A DNA stretch of 64,000 bases from contig NC_092567.1 of the NCBI RefSeq assembly GCF_037975245.1, positions 13,346,876 to 13,410,875 of the forward strand. Direction: 5' to 3'. This document shows positions 22,703 to 37,560 of this stretch, one piece after another. The stretch is from Apostichopus japonicus. Taxonomy: Eukaryota > Echinodermata > Holothuroidea > Aspidochirotida > Stichopodidae. Both the position numbers and the translations under genes were made by a program. Position 1 is the stretch's first letter. Every line of letters starts with the position of its first letter. The notes under the pieces are model-generated. The model worked only from the letters and a program-made list of their open reading frames with translations. It was not told the origin of the DNA and searched no databases.

Positions 22703-24288
22703 ATTCGATTAATCGGTACCGAACATTCGATCGATTGATATTGCACATTCGATTGATCGGTACCGTACATTCGATTGATCAGGACCGAACATTCGATTGA
22801 TCAGGACCGAACATTCGATTGATCGATTTCGCACATTAGGTTGATCGGTTTCGCACATTCGATGGATCGATACTGTACATTCGATTGATCGGTACCGCAC
22901 ATTCGATTGATCAGTACCGAACATTCGATTGATCAGGACCGAACATTCGATTCATTGGTTTCGCACATTTGGTTGATCGGTTTCGCACATTCGATGGATC
23001 GATACTGTACATTCGATTGATCGGTACCGCACATTCGATTGATCGGTACCGCACATTCGATTGATCGGTACCGCACATTCGATTGATCGGTCCCGAACAT
23101 TCGATTGAACAGGACCGAACATTCGATTGATCGGTTTCGCACATTAGGTTGATCGGTTTCGCACATTCGATCGCTCGATGCCGAACATTCGATTGATCGG
23201 TACCGCACATTCGATTGATCGGTACCGCACATTCGATCGATCGATACCGACCATTCGATTGATCGGTATCGAACATTCGATTGATCGGTACCGCACATTC
23301 GATTGATCGGTATCGAACATTCGATTAATCGGTACCGAACATTCGATTGATCGGTACCGCACATTCGATGGATCGGGACCGCACATTCGATTGATCGATA
23401 CCGCACATTCGATTGATCGGTACCGCACATTCGATCGATCGGTACCGCACATTCGATCGATCGATACCGCACATTCGATTGATCGGTACCGAACATTCGA
23501 TTGATCGGTACCGAACATTCGATCGATACTGCACATTTGATCGATCGATACCGCACATTCCATTGATCGGTATCGCACATTCGATTGATCGTTACCGAAC
23601 ATTCGATTGATCGGTACCGCACATTCGATTAATCGGTACCGAACATTCGATCGATTGATATTGCACATTCGATTGATCGGTACCGTACATTCGATTGATC
23701 AGGACCGAACATTCGATTGATCAGGACCGAACATTCGATTGATCGATTTCGCACATTAGGTTGATCGGTTTCGCACATTCGATGGATCGATACTGTACAT
23801 TCGATTGATCGGTACCGCACATTCGATTGATCAGTACCGAACATTCGATTGATCAGGACCGAACATTCGATTCATTGGTTTCGCACATTTGGTTGATCGG
23901 TTTCGCACATTCGATGGATCGATACTGTACATTCGATTGATCGGTACCGCACATTCGATTGATCGGTACCGCACATTCGATTGATCGGTACCGCACATTC
24001 GATTGATCGGTCCCGAACATTCGATTGAACAGGACCGAACATTCGATTGATCGGTTTCGCACATTAGGTTGATCGGTTTCGCACATTCGATCGCTCGATG
24101 CCGAACATTCGATTGATCGGTACCGCACATTCGATTGATCGGTACCGCACATTCGATCGATCGATACCGACCATTCGATTGATCGGTACCGAACATTCGA
24201 TTGATCGGTACCGCACATTCGATTGATCGGTATCGAACATTCGATTGATCGATACCGCATATTCGATTGATCGGTACCGAACATTCGA
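22405..24288 (+). repeat. Higher-order repeat, long forms (920 and 964 bp)
   Basis: Equivalent landmarks lie at 22,405, 23,325 and 24,289, giving unit lengths of 920 (41 x 22 + 18) and 964 (43 x 22 + 18). These are the 854-bp unit plus three or five extra 22-mers near GACCATTCGATTGATCGG (about 23,250-23,320 and 24,170-24,290). A marker reads GATGGATCGATACTG here. Confidence 0.85.
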
Positions 24289-25476
24289 TTAATCGGTACC
24301 GAACATTCGATTGATCGGTACCGCACATTCGATTGATCGGGACCGCACATTCGATTGATCGATACCGCACATTCGATTGATCGGTACCGCACATTCGATC
24401 GATCGGTACCGCACATTCGATCGATCGATACCGCACATTCGATTGATCGGTACCGAACATTCGATTGATCGGTACCGAACATTCGATCGATACTGCACAT
24501 TTGATCGATCGATACCGCACATTCCATTGATCGGTACCGCACATTCGATTGATCGGTACCGAACATTCGATTGATCAAGACCGAACATTCGATTGATCGG
24601 TTTCGCACATTTGGTTGATCGGTTTCGCACATTGGATTGATCGATACCGCACATTCGATTGATCGATACCGAACATAATATTGATCGGTACCGAACATTC
24701 GATTGATCAGGACCGAACATTCGATTCATCGGTTTCGCACATTCGATTTATCGTTACCGCACATTCGATTGATCGATACCGCACATTCGATTGATCGGTA
24801 CCGAACATTCGTTTGATCGGTACCGCACATTCGATTGATCGGTACCGCACATTCGATTGATCGGTACCGCACATTCGATTGATCGGTACCGAACATTCGA
24901 TTGATCGATACCGCACATTCGATTGATCGGTACCGCACATTCGATTGATCGGTACCGAACATTCGATTGATCGATACCGCATATTCGATTGATCGGTACC
25001 GAACATTCGATTATTCGGTACCGAACATTCGATTGATCGGTACCGAACCTTCGATTTACTGGTACCGCACATTCGATTGATCGATACAGAACATTCGATC
25101 GATCGATATCGCACATTCGATATATCGGTACCGCACATTCGATCGATCGGTACCGCACATTCGATTGATCGGTACCGAACATTCGATTGATCAAGACCGA
25201 ACATTCGATTGATCGGTTTCGCACATTTGGTTGATCGGTTTCGCACATTGGATTGATCGATACCGCACATTCGATTGATCGATACCGAACATAATATTGA
25301 TCGGTACCGAACATTCGATTGATCAGGACCGAACATTCGATTCATCGGTTTCGCACATTCGATTTATCGGTACCGCACATTCGATTGATCGATACCGCAC
25401 ATTCGATTGATCGGTACCGAACATTCGTTTGATCGGTACCGCACATTCGATTGATCGGTACCGAACATTCGATTGA

Positions 25477-26736
25477 TCAGGACCGAACATTCGATTCATC
25501 GGTTTCGCACATTCGATTTATCGGTACCGCACATTCGATTGATCGATACCGCACATTCGATTGATCGGTACCGAACATTCGTTTGATCGGTACCGCACAT
25601 TCGATTGATCGGTACCGCACATTCGATTGATCGGTACCGCACATTTGATCGATCGATACCGCACATTCGATTGATCGGTATCGCACATTCGATTGATCGG
25701 GACCGAACATTATATTGATCGGTACCGAACATTCGATTGATCGGTACCGAACATTCGACTGATCGGTACCGAACATTCGATCGATACTGCACATTCGATC
25801 GATCGATACCGCACATTCGATTGAACGGTACCGAACATTCGATCGATCGATACCGCACATTCGATTGATCGGTACAGAACATTCGATTGATCGGTACCGA
25901 ACATTCGATTGGTACCGAACATTCGATTGATCGGTACCGAACATTCGATCGATACTGCACATTTGATCGATCGATACCGCACATTCGATTGATCGGTATC
26001 GCACATTCGATTGATCGTTACCGAACATTCGACTGGTACCGAACATTCGATTGATCGGTACCGAACATTCGATCGATACTGCACATTTGATCGATCGATA
26101 CCGCACATTCGATTGATCGGTACCGCACATTCGATTGATCGGTACCGAACATTCGTTTGATCGATACCGCACATTCGATTGATCGGTACCGGACATTCGA
26201 TTGATCGGTACCGCACATTCGAATGATCGGTACCGCACATTCGATCGATCGATACCGCACATTCGATTGATCGGTACCGAACATTCGATCGATACTGCAC
26301 ATTCGATCGATCGATACCGAACATTCGATTGATCGGTACCGAACATTCGATTGATCGGTACCGCACATTCGATTGATCGGTATCGAACATTCGATTGATC
26401 GATACCGCATATTCGATTGATCGGTACCGAACATTCGATTAATCGGTACCGAACATTCGATTGATCGGTACCGCACATTCGATGGATCGGGACCGCACAT
26501 TCGATTGATCGATACCGCACATTCGATTGATCGGTACCGCACATTCGATCGATCGGTACCGCACATTCGATCGATCGATACCGCACATTCGATTGATCGG
26601 TACCGAACATTCGATTGATCGGTACCGAACATTCGATCGATACTGCACATTTGATCGATCGATACCGCACATTCCATTGATCGGTATCGCACATTCGATT
26701 GATCGTTACCGAACATTCGATTGATCGGTACCGCAC
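25477..26736 (+). repeat. Duplicated segment C, copy 2
   Basis: Partner of 21,443-22,702. Differences are single bases, for example TATATTGATC for GATATTGATC near 25,710 and ATTGATCGG for ATAGATCGG near 25,993. It leads directly into the 854-bp tandem block, just as copy 1 leads into the 920/964-bp relatives. Confidence 0.85.
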
Positions 26737-29700
26737 ATTCGATTAATCGGTACCGAACATTCGATCGATTGATATTGCACATTCGATTGATCGGTACCGT
26801 ACATTCGATTGATCAGGACCGAACATTCGATTGATCAGGACCGAACATTCGATTGATCGATTTCGCACATTAGGTTGATCGGTTTCGCACATTCGATGGA
26901 TCGATACTGTACATTCGATTGATCGGTACCGCACATTCGATTGATCAGTACCGAACATTCGATTGATCAGGACCGAACATTCGATTCATTGGTTTCGCAC
27001 ATTTGGTTGATCGGTTTCGCACATTCGATGGATCAATACTGTACATTCGATTGATCGGTACCGCACATTCGATTGATCGGTACCGCACATTCGATTGATC
27101 GGTACCGCACATTCGATTGATCGGTCCCGAACATTCGATTGAACAGGACCGAACATTCGATTGATCGGTTTCGCACATTAGGTTGATCGGTTTCGCACAT
27201 TCGATCGCTCGATGCCGAACATTCGATTGATCGGTACCGCACATTCGATTGATCGGTACCGCACATTCGATCGATCGATACCGACCATTCGATTAATCGG
27301 TACCGAACATTCGATTGATCGGTACCGCACATTCGATGGATCGGGACCGCACATTCGATTGATCGATACCGCACATTCGATTGATCGGTACCGCACATTC
27401 GATCGATCGGTACCGCACATTCGATCGATCGATACCGCACATTCGATTGATCGGTACCGAACATTCGATTGATCGGTACCGAACATTCGATCGATACTGC
27501 ACATTTGATCGATCGATACCGCACATTCCATTGATCGGTATCGCACATTCGATTGATCGTTACCGAACATTCGATTGATCGGTACCGCACATTCGATTAA
27601 TCGGTACCGAACATTCGATCGATTGATATTGCACATTCGATTGATCGGTACCGTACATTCGATTGATCAGGACCGAACATTCGATTGATCAGGACCGAAC
27701 ATTCGATTGATCGATTTCGCACATTAGGTTGATCGGTTTCGCACATTCGATGGATCGATACTGTACATTCGATTGATCGGTACCGCACATTCGATTGATC
27801 AGTACCGAACATTCGATTGATCAGGACCGAACATTCGATTCATTGGTTTCGCACATTTGGTTGATCGGTTTCGCACATTCGATGGATCAATACTGTACAT
27901 TCGATTGATCGGTACCGCACATTCGATTGATCGGTACCGCACATTCGATTGATCGGTACCGCACATTCGATTGATCGGTCCCGAACATTCGATTGAACAG
28001 GACCGAACATTCGATTGATCGGTTTCGCACATTAGGTTGATCGGTTTCGCACATTCGATCGCTCGATGCCGAACATTCGATTGATCGGTACCGCACATTC
28101 GATTGATCGGTACCGCACATTCGATCGATCGATACCGACCATTCGATTAATCGGTACCGAACATTCGATTGATCGGTACCGCACATTCGATGGATCGGGA
28201 CCGCACATTCGATTGATCGATACCGCACATTCGATTGATCGGTACCGCACATTCGATCGATCGGTACCGCACATTCGATCGATCGATACCGCACATTCGA
28301 TTGATCGGTACCGAACATTCGATTGATCGGTACCGAACATTCGATCGATACTGCACATTTGATCGATCGATACCGCACATTCCATTGATCGGTATCGCAC
28401 ATTCGATTGATCGTTACCGAACATTCGATTGATCGGTACCGCACATTCGATTAATCGGTACCGAACATTCGATCGATTGATATTGCACATTCGATTGATC
28501 GGTACCGTACATTCGATTGATCAGGACCGAACATTCGATTGATCAGGACCGAACATTCGATTGATCGATTTCGCACATTAGGTTGATCGGTTTCGCACAT
28601 TCGATGGATCGATACTGTACATTCGATTGATCGGTACCGCACATTCGATTGATCAGTACCGAACATTCGATTGATCAGGACCGAACATTCGATTCATTGG
28701 TTTCGCACATTTGGTTGATCGGTTTCGCACATTCGATGGATCAATACTGTACATTCGATTGATCGGTACCGCACATTCGATTGATCGGTACCGCACATTC
28801 GATTGATCGGTACCGCACATTCGATTGATCGGTCCCGAACATTCGATTGAACAGGACCGAACATTCGATTGATCGGTTTCGCACATTAGGTTGATCGGTT
28901 TCGCACATTCGATCGCTCGATGCCGAACATTCGATTGATCGGTACCGCACATTCGATTGATCGGTACCGCACATTCGATCGATCGATACCGACCATTCGA
29001 TTAATCGGTACCGAACATTCGATTGATCGGTACCGCACATTCGATGGATCGGGACCGCACATTCGATTGATCGATACCGCACATTCGATTGATCGGTACC
29101 GCACATTCGATCGATCGGTACCGCACATTCGATCGATCGATACCGCACATTCGATTGATCGGTACCGAACATTCGATTGATCGGTACCGAACATTCGATC
29201 GATACTGCACATTTGATCGATCGATACCGCACATTCCATTGATCGGTATCGCACATTCGATTGATCGTTACCGAACATTCGATTGATCGGTACCGCACAT
29301 TCGATTAATCGGTACCGAACATTCGATCGATTGATATTGCACATTCGATTGATCGGTACCGTACATTCGATTGATCAGGACCGAACATTCGATTGATCAG
29401 GACCGAACATTCGATTGATCGATTTCGCACATTAGGTTGATCGGTTTCGCACATTCGATGGATCGATACTGTACATTCGATTGATCGGTACCGCACATTC
29501 GATTGATCAGTACCGAACATTCGATTGATCAGGACCGAACATTCGATTCATTGGTTTCGCACATTTGGTTGATCGGTTTCGCACATTCGATGGATCAATA
29601 CTGTACATTCGATTGATCGGTACCGCACATTCGATTGATCGGTACCGCACATTCGATTGATCGGTACCGCACATTCGATTGATCGGTCCCGAACATTCGA

Positions 29701-30708
29701 TTGAACAGGACCGAACATTCGATTGATCGGTTTCGCACATTAGGTTGATCGGTTTCGCACATTCGATCGCTCGATGCCGAACATTCGATTGATCGGTACC
29801 GCACATTCGATTGATCGGTACCGCACATTCGATCGATCGATACCGACCATTCGATTAATCGGTACCGAACATTCGATTGATCGGTACCGCACATTCGATG
29901 GATCGGGACCGCACATTCGATTGATCGATACCGCACATTCGATTGATCGGTACCGCACATTCGATCGATCGGTACCGCACATTCGATCGATCGATACCGC
30001 ACATTCGATTGATCGGTACCGAACATTCGATTGATCGGTACCGAACATTCGATCGATACTGCACATTTGATCGATCGATACCGCACATTCCATTGATCGG
30101 TATCGCACATTCGATTGATCGTTACCGAACATTCGATTGATCGGTACCGCACATTCGATTAATCGGTACCGAACATTCGATCGATTGATATTGCACATTC
30201 GATTGATCGGTACCGTACATTCGATTGATCAGGACCGAACATTCGATTGATCAGGACCGAACATTCGATTGATCGATTTCGCACATTAGGTTGATCGGTT
30301 TCGCACATTCGATGGATCGATACTGTACATTCGATTGATCGGTACCGCACATTCGATTGATCAGTACCGAACATTCGATTGATCAGGACCGAACATTCGA
30401 TTCATTGGTTTCGCACATTTGGTTGATCGGTTTCGCACATTCGATGGATCGATACTGTACATTCGATTGATCGGTACCGCACATTCGATTGATCGGTACC
30501 GCACATTCGATTGATCGGTACCGCACATTCGATTGATCGGTCCCGAACATTCGATTGAACAGGACCGAACATTCGATTGATCGGTTTCGCACATCAGGTT
30601 GATCGGTTTCGCACATTCGATCGCTCGATGCCGAACATTCGATTGATCGGTACCGCACATTCGATTGATCGGTACCGCACATTCGATCGATCGATACCGA
30701 CCATTCGA
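26439..30708 (+). repeat. Five tandem copies of an 854-bp higher-order unit
   Basis: Equivalent landmarks lie at 26,439, 27,293, 28,147, 29,001 and 29,855, spaced exactly 854 bp (38 x 22 + 18). The first four units share a private base, GATCAATACTG instead of GATCGATACTG, at 27,031, 27,885, 28,739 and 29,593. The fifth has GATCGATACTG at 30,447 and also CACATCAGG at about 30,591, and continues as a 964-bp form to 30,819. I saw no other differences among the first four copies, so this is the most homogeneous zone of the array. Confidence 0.92.
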
Positions 30709-32099
30709 TTGATCGGTACCGAACATTCGATTGATCGGTACCGCACATTCGATTGATCGGTATCGAACATTCGATTGATCGATACCGCATATTCGATTGA
30801 TCGGTACCGAACATTCGATTAATCGGTACCGAACATTCGATTGATCGGTACCGCACATTCGATTGATCGGGACCGCACATTCGATTGATCGATACCGCAT
30901 ATTCGATTGATCGGTACCGCACATTCGATCGATCGGTACCGCACATTCGATTGATCGGTACCGAACCTTCGATTCATTGGTACCGCACATTCGATTGATC
31001 GATACAGAACATTCGATCGATCGATATCGCACATTCGATATATCGGTACCGCACATTCGATCGATCGGTACCGCACATTCGATTGATCGGTACCGAACAT
31101 TCGATTGATCAAGACCGAACATTCGATTGATCGGTTTCGCACATTTGGTTGATCGGTTTGGCACATTGGATTGATCGATACCGCACATTCGATTGATCGA
31201 TACCGAACATAATATTGATCGGTACCGAACATTCGATTGATCAGGACCGAACATTCGATTCATCGGTTTCGCACATTCGATTTATCGGTACCGCACATTC
31301 GATTGATCGATACCGCACATTCGATTGATCGGTACCGAACATTCGTTTGATCGGTACCGCACATTCGATTGATCGGTACCGCACATTCGATTGATCGGTA
31401 CCGCACAATCGATTGATCGGGACCGAACATTCGATTGATCGATACCGCACATTCGATCGATCGGTACCGCACATTCGATTGATCGGTACCGCACATTCGA
31501 TCGATCGATACCGCACATTCGATTGATCGGTACCGAACATTCGATCGATACTGCACATTCGATCGATCGATACCGCACATTCGATTGATCGGAACCGCTC
31601 ATTCGATCGATCGATACCGCACATTTGATCGATCGATACCGCACATTCGATTGATCGGTATCGCACATTCGATTGATCGGTACCGAACATTTGATTGATC
31701 GGTAACGCACATTCGATCGATACCGCACATTCGATCGATCGATCGATATTGCACATTCGATCGATCGGTACCGAACATTCGATTGATCGATACCGAACAT
31801 TCGATTGATCGGTAACGAACATTCGATTGATCGATACCGCACATTCGATTGATCGGTACCGAACCTTCGATTCATTGGTGTCGCACATTCGATTGATCGA
31901 TACAGAATATTCAATCGATCGATACCGCACATTCGATTGATCGATACCGCACATTCGATTGATCGGTACCGAACATTCGATTGATCGGTACCGAACATTC
32001 GATTGATCGATACCGCACATTCGATTGATCGGTACCGAACATTCGATTAATCGGTATCGCACATTCGATTGATCGTTACCGAACATTCGATTGATCGGT

Positions 32100-33100
32100 A
32101 CCGCACATTCGATTGATCGGTACCGAACATTCGATCGATTGATATTGCACATTCGATTGATCGGTACCGCACATTCGATTGATCAGGACCGAACATTCGA
32201 TTGATCAGGACCGCACATTCGATTGATCGGTACCGCACATTCGATCGATCGATACCGCACATTCGATTGATCGGTACCGAACATTCGATTGATCGGTACC
32301 GAACATTCGATCGATACTGCACATTTGATCGATCGATACCGCACATTCCATTGATCGGTATCGCACATTCGATTGATCGGTACCGAACATTCGATCGATA
32401 CTGCACATTCGATCGATCGATACCGAACATTCGATTGATCGATACCGCATATTCGATTGATCGGTACCGAACATTCGATTAATCGGTACCGAACATTCGA
32501 TTGATCGGTACCGCACATTCGATTGATCGGGACCAAACATTCGATTGATCGGTACCGCACATTCGATTGATCGGTACCGCACATTCGATCGATACTGCAC
32601 ATTCGATCGATCGATACCGCACATTCGATTGATCGGTACCGCACATTCGATCGATCGATACCGCACATTCGATTGATCGGTACCGAACATTCGATTGATC
32701 GGTACCGAACATTCGATTGGTACCGAACATTCGATTGATCGGTACCGAACATTCGATCGATACTGCACATTTGATCGATCGATACCGCACATTCGATTGA
32801 TCGGTATCGCACATTCGATTGATCGGTACCGAACATTCGATTGATCGGTACCGCACATTCGATTGATCGGTACCGAACATTCGATCGATCGATATTACAC
32901 ATTCGATTGATCGGTACCGCACATTCGATTGATCGGTCCCGAACATTCGATTGATCAGGACCGAACATTCGATTGATCGGTTTCGCACATTAGGTTGATC
33001 GGTTTCGCACATTCGATGGATCGATACTGTACATTCGATTGATCGATTTCGCACATTCGATCGATCGATACCGAACATTCGATTGATCGGTACCGCACAT
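32100..33100 (+). repeat. Duplicated segment D (copies also at 37,750-38,750 and 46,210-47,210)
   Basis: The monomer order here recurs at offsets of 5,653 bp and 14,112 bp over about 0.8-1 kb. Shared landmarks are CGATCGATATTACAC (about 32,887, 38,628 and 47,000), GGTCCCGAAC just downstream, and GGTTTCGCACATTAGG. This shows segment exchange over more than 14 kb inside the array. Confidence 0.78.
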
Positions 33101-35999
33101 TCGATTGATCGGTACCGCACATTCGATTGATCGGTACCGAACATTCGATTGATCAGGACCGAACATTCGATTGATCGGTTTCGCACATTTGGTTGATCGG
33201 TTTCGCACATTCGATCGATCGATACCGAACATTCGATTGATCGGTACCGCACATTCGATCGATCGAAACCGCACATTCGATTGATCGATACCGTACATTC
33301 GATCGATCGATACCGGACATTCGATTGATCGATACCGCACATTCGATTGATCGGTACCGAACATTCGTTTGATCGGTACCGCACATTCGATCGATCGATT
33401 GGTACCGCACATTCGATTGATCGGTACCGCACATTCGATTGATCGGTACCGCACATTTGATCGATCGATACTGCACATTCGATCGATCGGTACCGAACAT
33501 TAGATTGATCGATACCGAACATTCGATTGATCGGTACCGAACATTCGATCGATCGATACCGCACATTCGATTGATCGGTACCGAACCTTCGATTCATTGG
33601 TACCGCACATTCGATTGATCGATACAGAACATTCGATCGATCGATATCGCACATTCGATATATCGGTACCGCACATTCGATCGATCGGTACCGCACATTC
33701 GATTGATCGGTACCGAACATTCGATTGATCGGTTTCGCACATTTGGTTGATCGGTTTCGCACATTGGATTGATCGATACCGCACATTCGATTGATCGATA
33801 CCGAACATAATATTGATCGGTACCGAACATTCGATTGATCAGGACCGAACATTCGATTCATCGGTTTCGCACATTCGATTTATCGTTACCGCACATTCGA
33901 TTGATCGATACCGTACATTCGATTGATCGGTACCGAACATTCGTTTGATCGGTACCGCACATTCGATTGATCGGTACCGCACATTCGATTGATCGGTACC
34001 GCACATTCGATTGATCGGTACCGAACATTCGATTGATCGATACCGCACATTCGATTGATCGGTACCGCACATTCGATTAATCGGTACCGAACATTCGATT
34101 GATCGATACCGCATATTCGATTGATCGGTACCGAACATTCGATTATTCGGTACCGAACATTCGATTGATCGGTACCGAACCTTCGATTCATTGGTACCGC
34201 ACATTCGATTGATCGATACAGAACATTCGATCGATCGATATCGCACATTCGATATATCGGTACCGCACATTCGATCGATCGGTACCGCACATTCGATTGA
34301 TCGGTACCGAACATTCGATTGATCAAGACCGAACATTCGATTGATCGGTTTCGCACATTTGGTTGATCGGTTTCGCACATTGGATTGATCGATACCGCAC
34401 ATTCGATTGATCGATACCGAACATAATATTGATCGGTACCGAACATTCGATTGATCAGGACCGAACATTCGATTCATCGGTTTCGCACATTCGATTTATC
34501 GGTTCCGCACATTCGATTGATCGATACCGCACATTCGAATGATCGGTACCGAACATTCGTTTGATCGGTACCGCACATTCGATTGATCGGTACCGCACAT
34601 TCGATTGATCGGTACCGCACATTCGATTGATCGGTACCGAACATTCGATTGATCGATACCGCACATTCGATTGATCGGTACCGCACATTCGATTGATCGG
34701 TACCGAACATTCGATTGATCGATACCGCATATTCGATTGATCGGTACCGAACATTCGATTATTCGGTACCGAACATTCGATTGATCGGGACCAAACATTC
34801 GATTGACCGATACCGCACATTCGATCGATCGATACCGCACATTCGATTGATCGGTACCGAACATTCGATCGATACTGCACATTCGATCGATCGATACCGC
34901 ACATTCGATTGATCGGTACCGCTCATTCGATCGATCGATACCGCACATTCGATCGATCGGTACCGAACATTCGATTGATCGGTACCGAACATTCGATTGG
35001 AACCGAACATTCGATCGATCGGTACCGCACATTCGATTGATCGGTACCGAACATTCGATTGATCAGGAAGCGAACATTCGATTCATCGGTTTCGCACATT
35101 CGATTTATCGGTACCGCACATTCGATTGATCGATACCGCACATTCGATTGATCGGTACCGAACATTCGTTTGATCGGTACCGCACATTCGATTGATCGGT
35201 ACCGCACATTCGATTGATCGGTACCGCACATTCGATTGATCGGTACCGAACATTCGATTGATCGATACCGCATATTCGATTGATCGGTACCGAACATTCG
35301 ATTAATCGGTACCGAACATTCGATTGATCGGTACCGCAGAATCGATTGATCGGGACCGAACATTCGATTGATCGATACCGCACATTCGATCGATCGATAC
35401 CGCACATTCGATTGATCGGTACCGCACATTCGATCGATCGATACCGCACATTCGATTGATCGGTACCGAACATTCGATCGATACTGCACATTCGATCGAT
35501 CGATACCGCACATTCGATTGATCGGAACCGCTCATTCGATCGATCGATACCGCACATTTGATCGATCGATACCGCACATTCGATTGATCGGTATCGCACA
35601 TTCGATTGATCGGTACCGAACATTTGATTGATCGGTACCGCACATTCGATCGATACCGCACATTCGATCGATCGATCGATATTGCACATTCGATCGATCG
35701 GTACCGAACATTCGATTGATCGATACCGAACATTCGATTGATCGGTAACGAACATTCGATTGATCGATACCACACATTCGATTGATCGGTACCGAACCTT
35801 CGATTCATTGGTGTCGCACATTCGATTGATCGATACAGAATATTCAATCGATCGATACCGCACATTCGATTGATCGATACCGCACATTCGATTGATCGGT
35901 ACCGAACATTCGATTGATCGGTACCGAACATTCGATTGATCGATACCGCATATTCGATTGATCGGTACCGAACATTCGATTAATCGGTACCGAACATTC

Positions 36000-37560
36000 G
36001 ATTGATCGGTACCGCACATTCGATTGATCGGGACCAAACATTCGATTGATCGATACCGAACATTCGATTGGTACCGAACATTCGATTGATCAGGACCGAA
36101 CATTCGATTGATCGGTTTCGCACATTTGGTTGATCGGTTTCGCACATTCGATCGATCGATACCGAACATTCCATTGATCGGTACCGCATATTCGATTGAT
36201 CGGTACCGCACATTCGATTGATCGATACCGCACATTCGATTGATCGATACCGGACATTCGATTGATCGATACCGCACATTCGATTGATCGGTACCGAACA
36301 TTCGTTTGATCGGTAGCGCACATTCGATCGATCGATTGGTACCGCACATTCGATTGATCGGTACTGCCTATTTGGTTGATCGGTTTCGCACATTCGATCG
36401 ATCGATACCGAACATTCGATTGATCGGTACCGCACATTCGATTGATCGGTACCAAACATTCGATTGATCGATACCGCACATTCGATTGATCGGTACCGAA
36501 CATTATATTGATCGGTACCGAACATTCGATTGATCGGTACCGAACATTCGATTGATCGATACCGCACATTCGATTGATCGGTACCGAACCTTCGATTCAT
36601 TGGTACCGCACATTCGATATATCGGTACCGCACATTCAATCGATCGGTACCGCACATTCGATTGATCGGTACCGAACATTCGATTGATCGGTTTCGCACA
36701 TTTGGTTGATCGGTTTTGCACATTCGATCGATCGATACCGAACATTCGATTCATTGGTACCGCACATTCGATTGATCGATACAGAACATTCGATCGATCG
36801 ATACCGCACATTCGATATATCGGTACCGCACATTCGATCGATCGGTACCGCACATCGGTTGATCGGTACCGAACATTCGATTGATCAGGACCGAACATTC
36901 GATTGATCGATTTCGCACATTTGGTTGATCGGTTTCGCACGTTCGATCGATCGATACCGAACATTCGATTGATCGGTACCGCACATTCGATTGATCGGTA
37001 CCGAAATTCGATTGATCGATATCGCACATTCGATTGATCGGTACCGAACATTATATTGATCGGTACCGAACATTCGATCGATCGATACCGAACATTCGAT
37101 TGATCGGTACCGCACATTCGATTTATCGATACCGCACATTCGATTGATCGGTACCGCACATTCGATTGATCGATACCGCATATTCGATTGATCGGTACCG
37201 AACATTCGATTGATCGGTACCGAACGGTTTCGCACATTAGGTTGATCGGTACCGCACATTCGATCGATCGATGCCGAACATTCGATTGATCGGTATCGCA
37301 CATTCGATTGATCGGTACAGCACATTCGATTGATCGATACCGCACATTCGATTGATCGATACCGGACATTCGATTGATCGATACCGCACATTCGATTGAA
37401 AGGTACCGAACATTCGTTTGATCGGTACCGCACATTCGATTGATCGGTACCGCACATTCGATCGATCGATACTGCACATTCGATTGATCGGTACCGCACA
37501 TTCGATCGATCGGTAACGCACATTCGATTGATCGGTACCGAACATTCGATTCATCGGTTT
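36000..37560 (+). repeat. Higher-order segment, family A, copy 3
   Basis: Matches copy 2 at an offset of 18,587 bp. The deletion junction is at about 37,221. It carries private 1-2 bp losses near 36,855 and 37,005 that copies 2 and 4 lack, so these arose after duplication. Confidence 0.75.
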
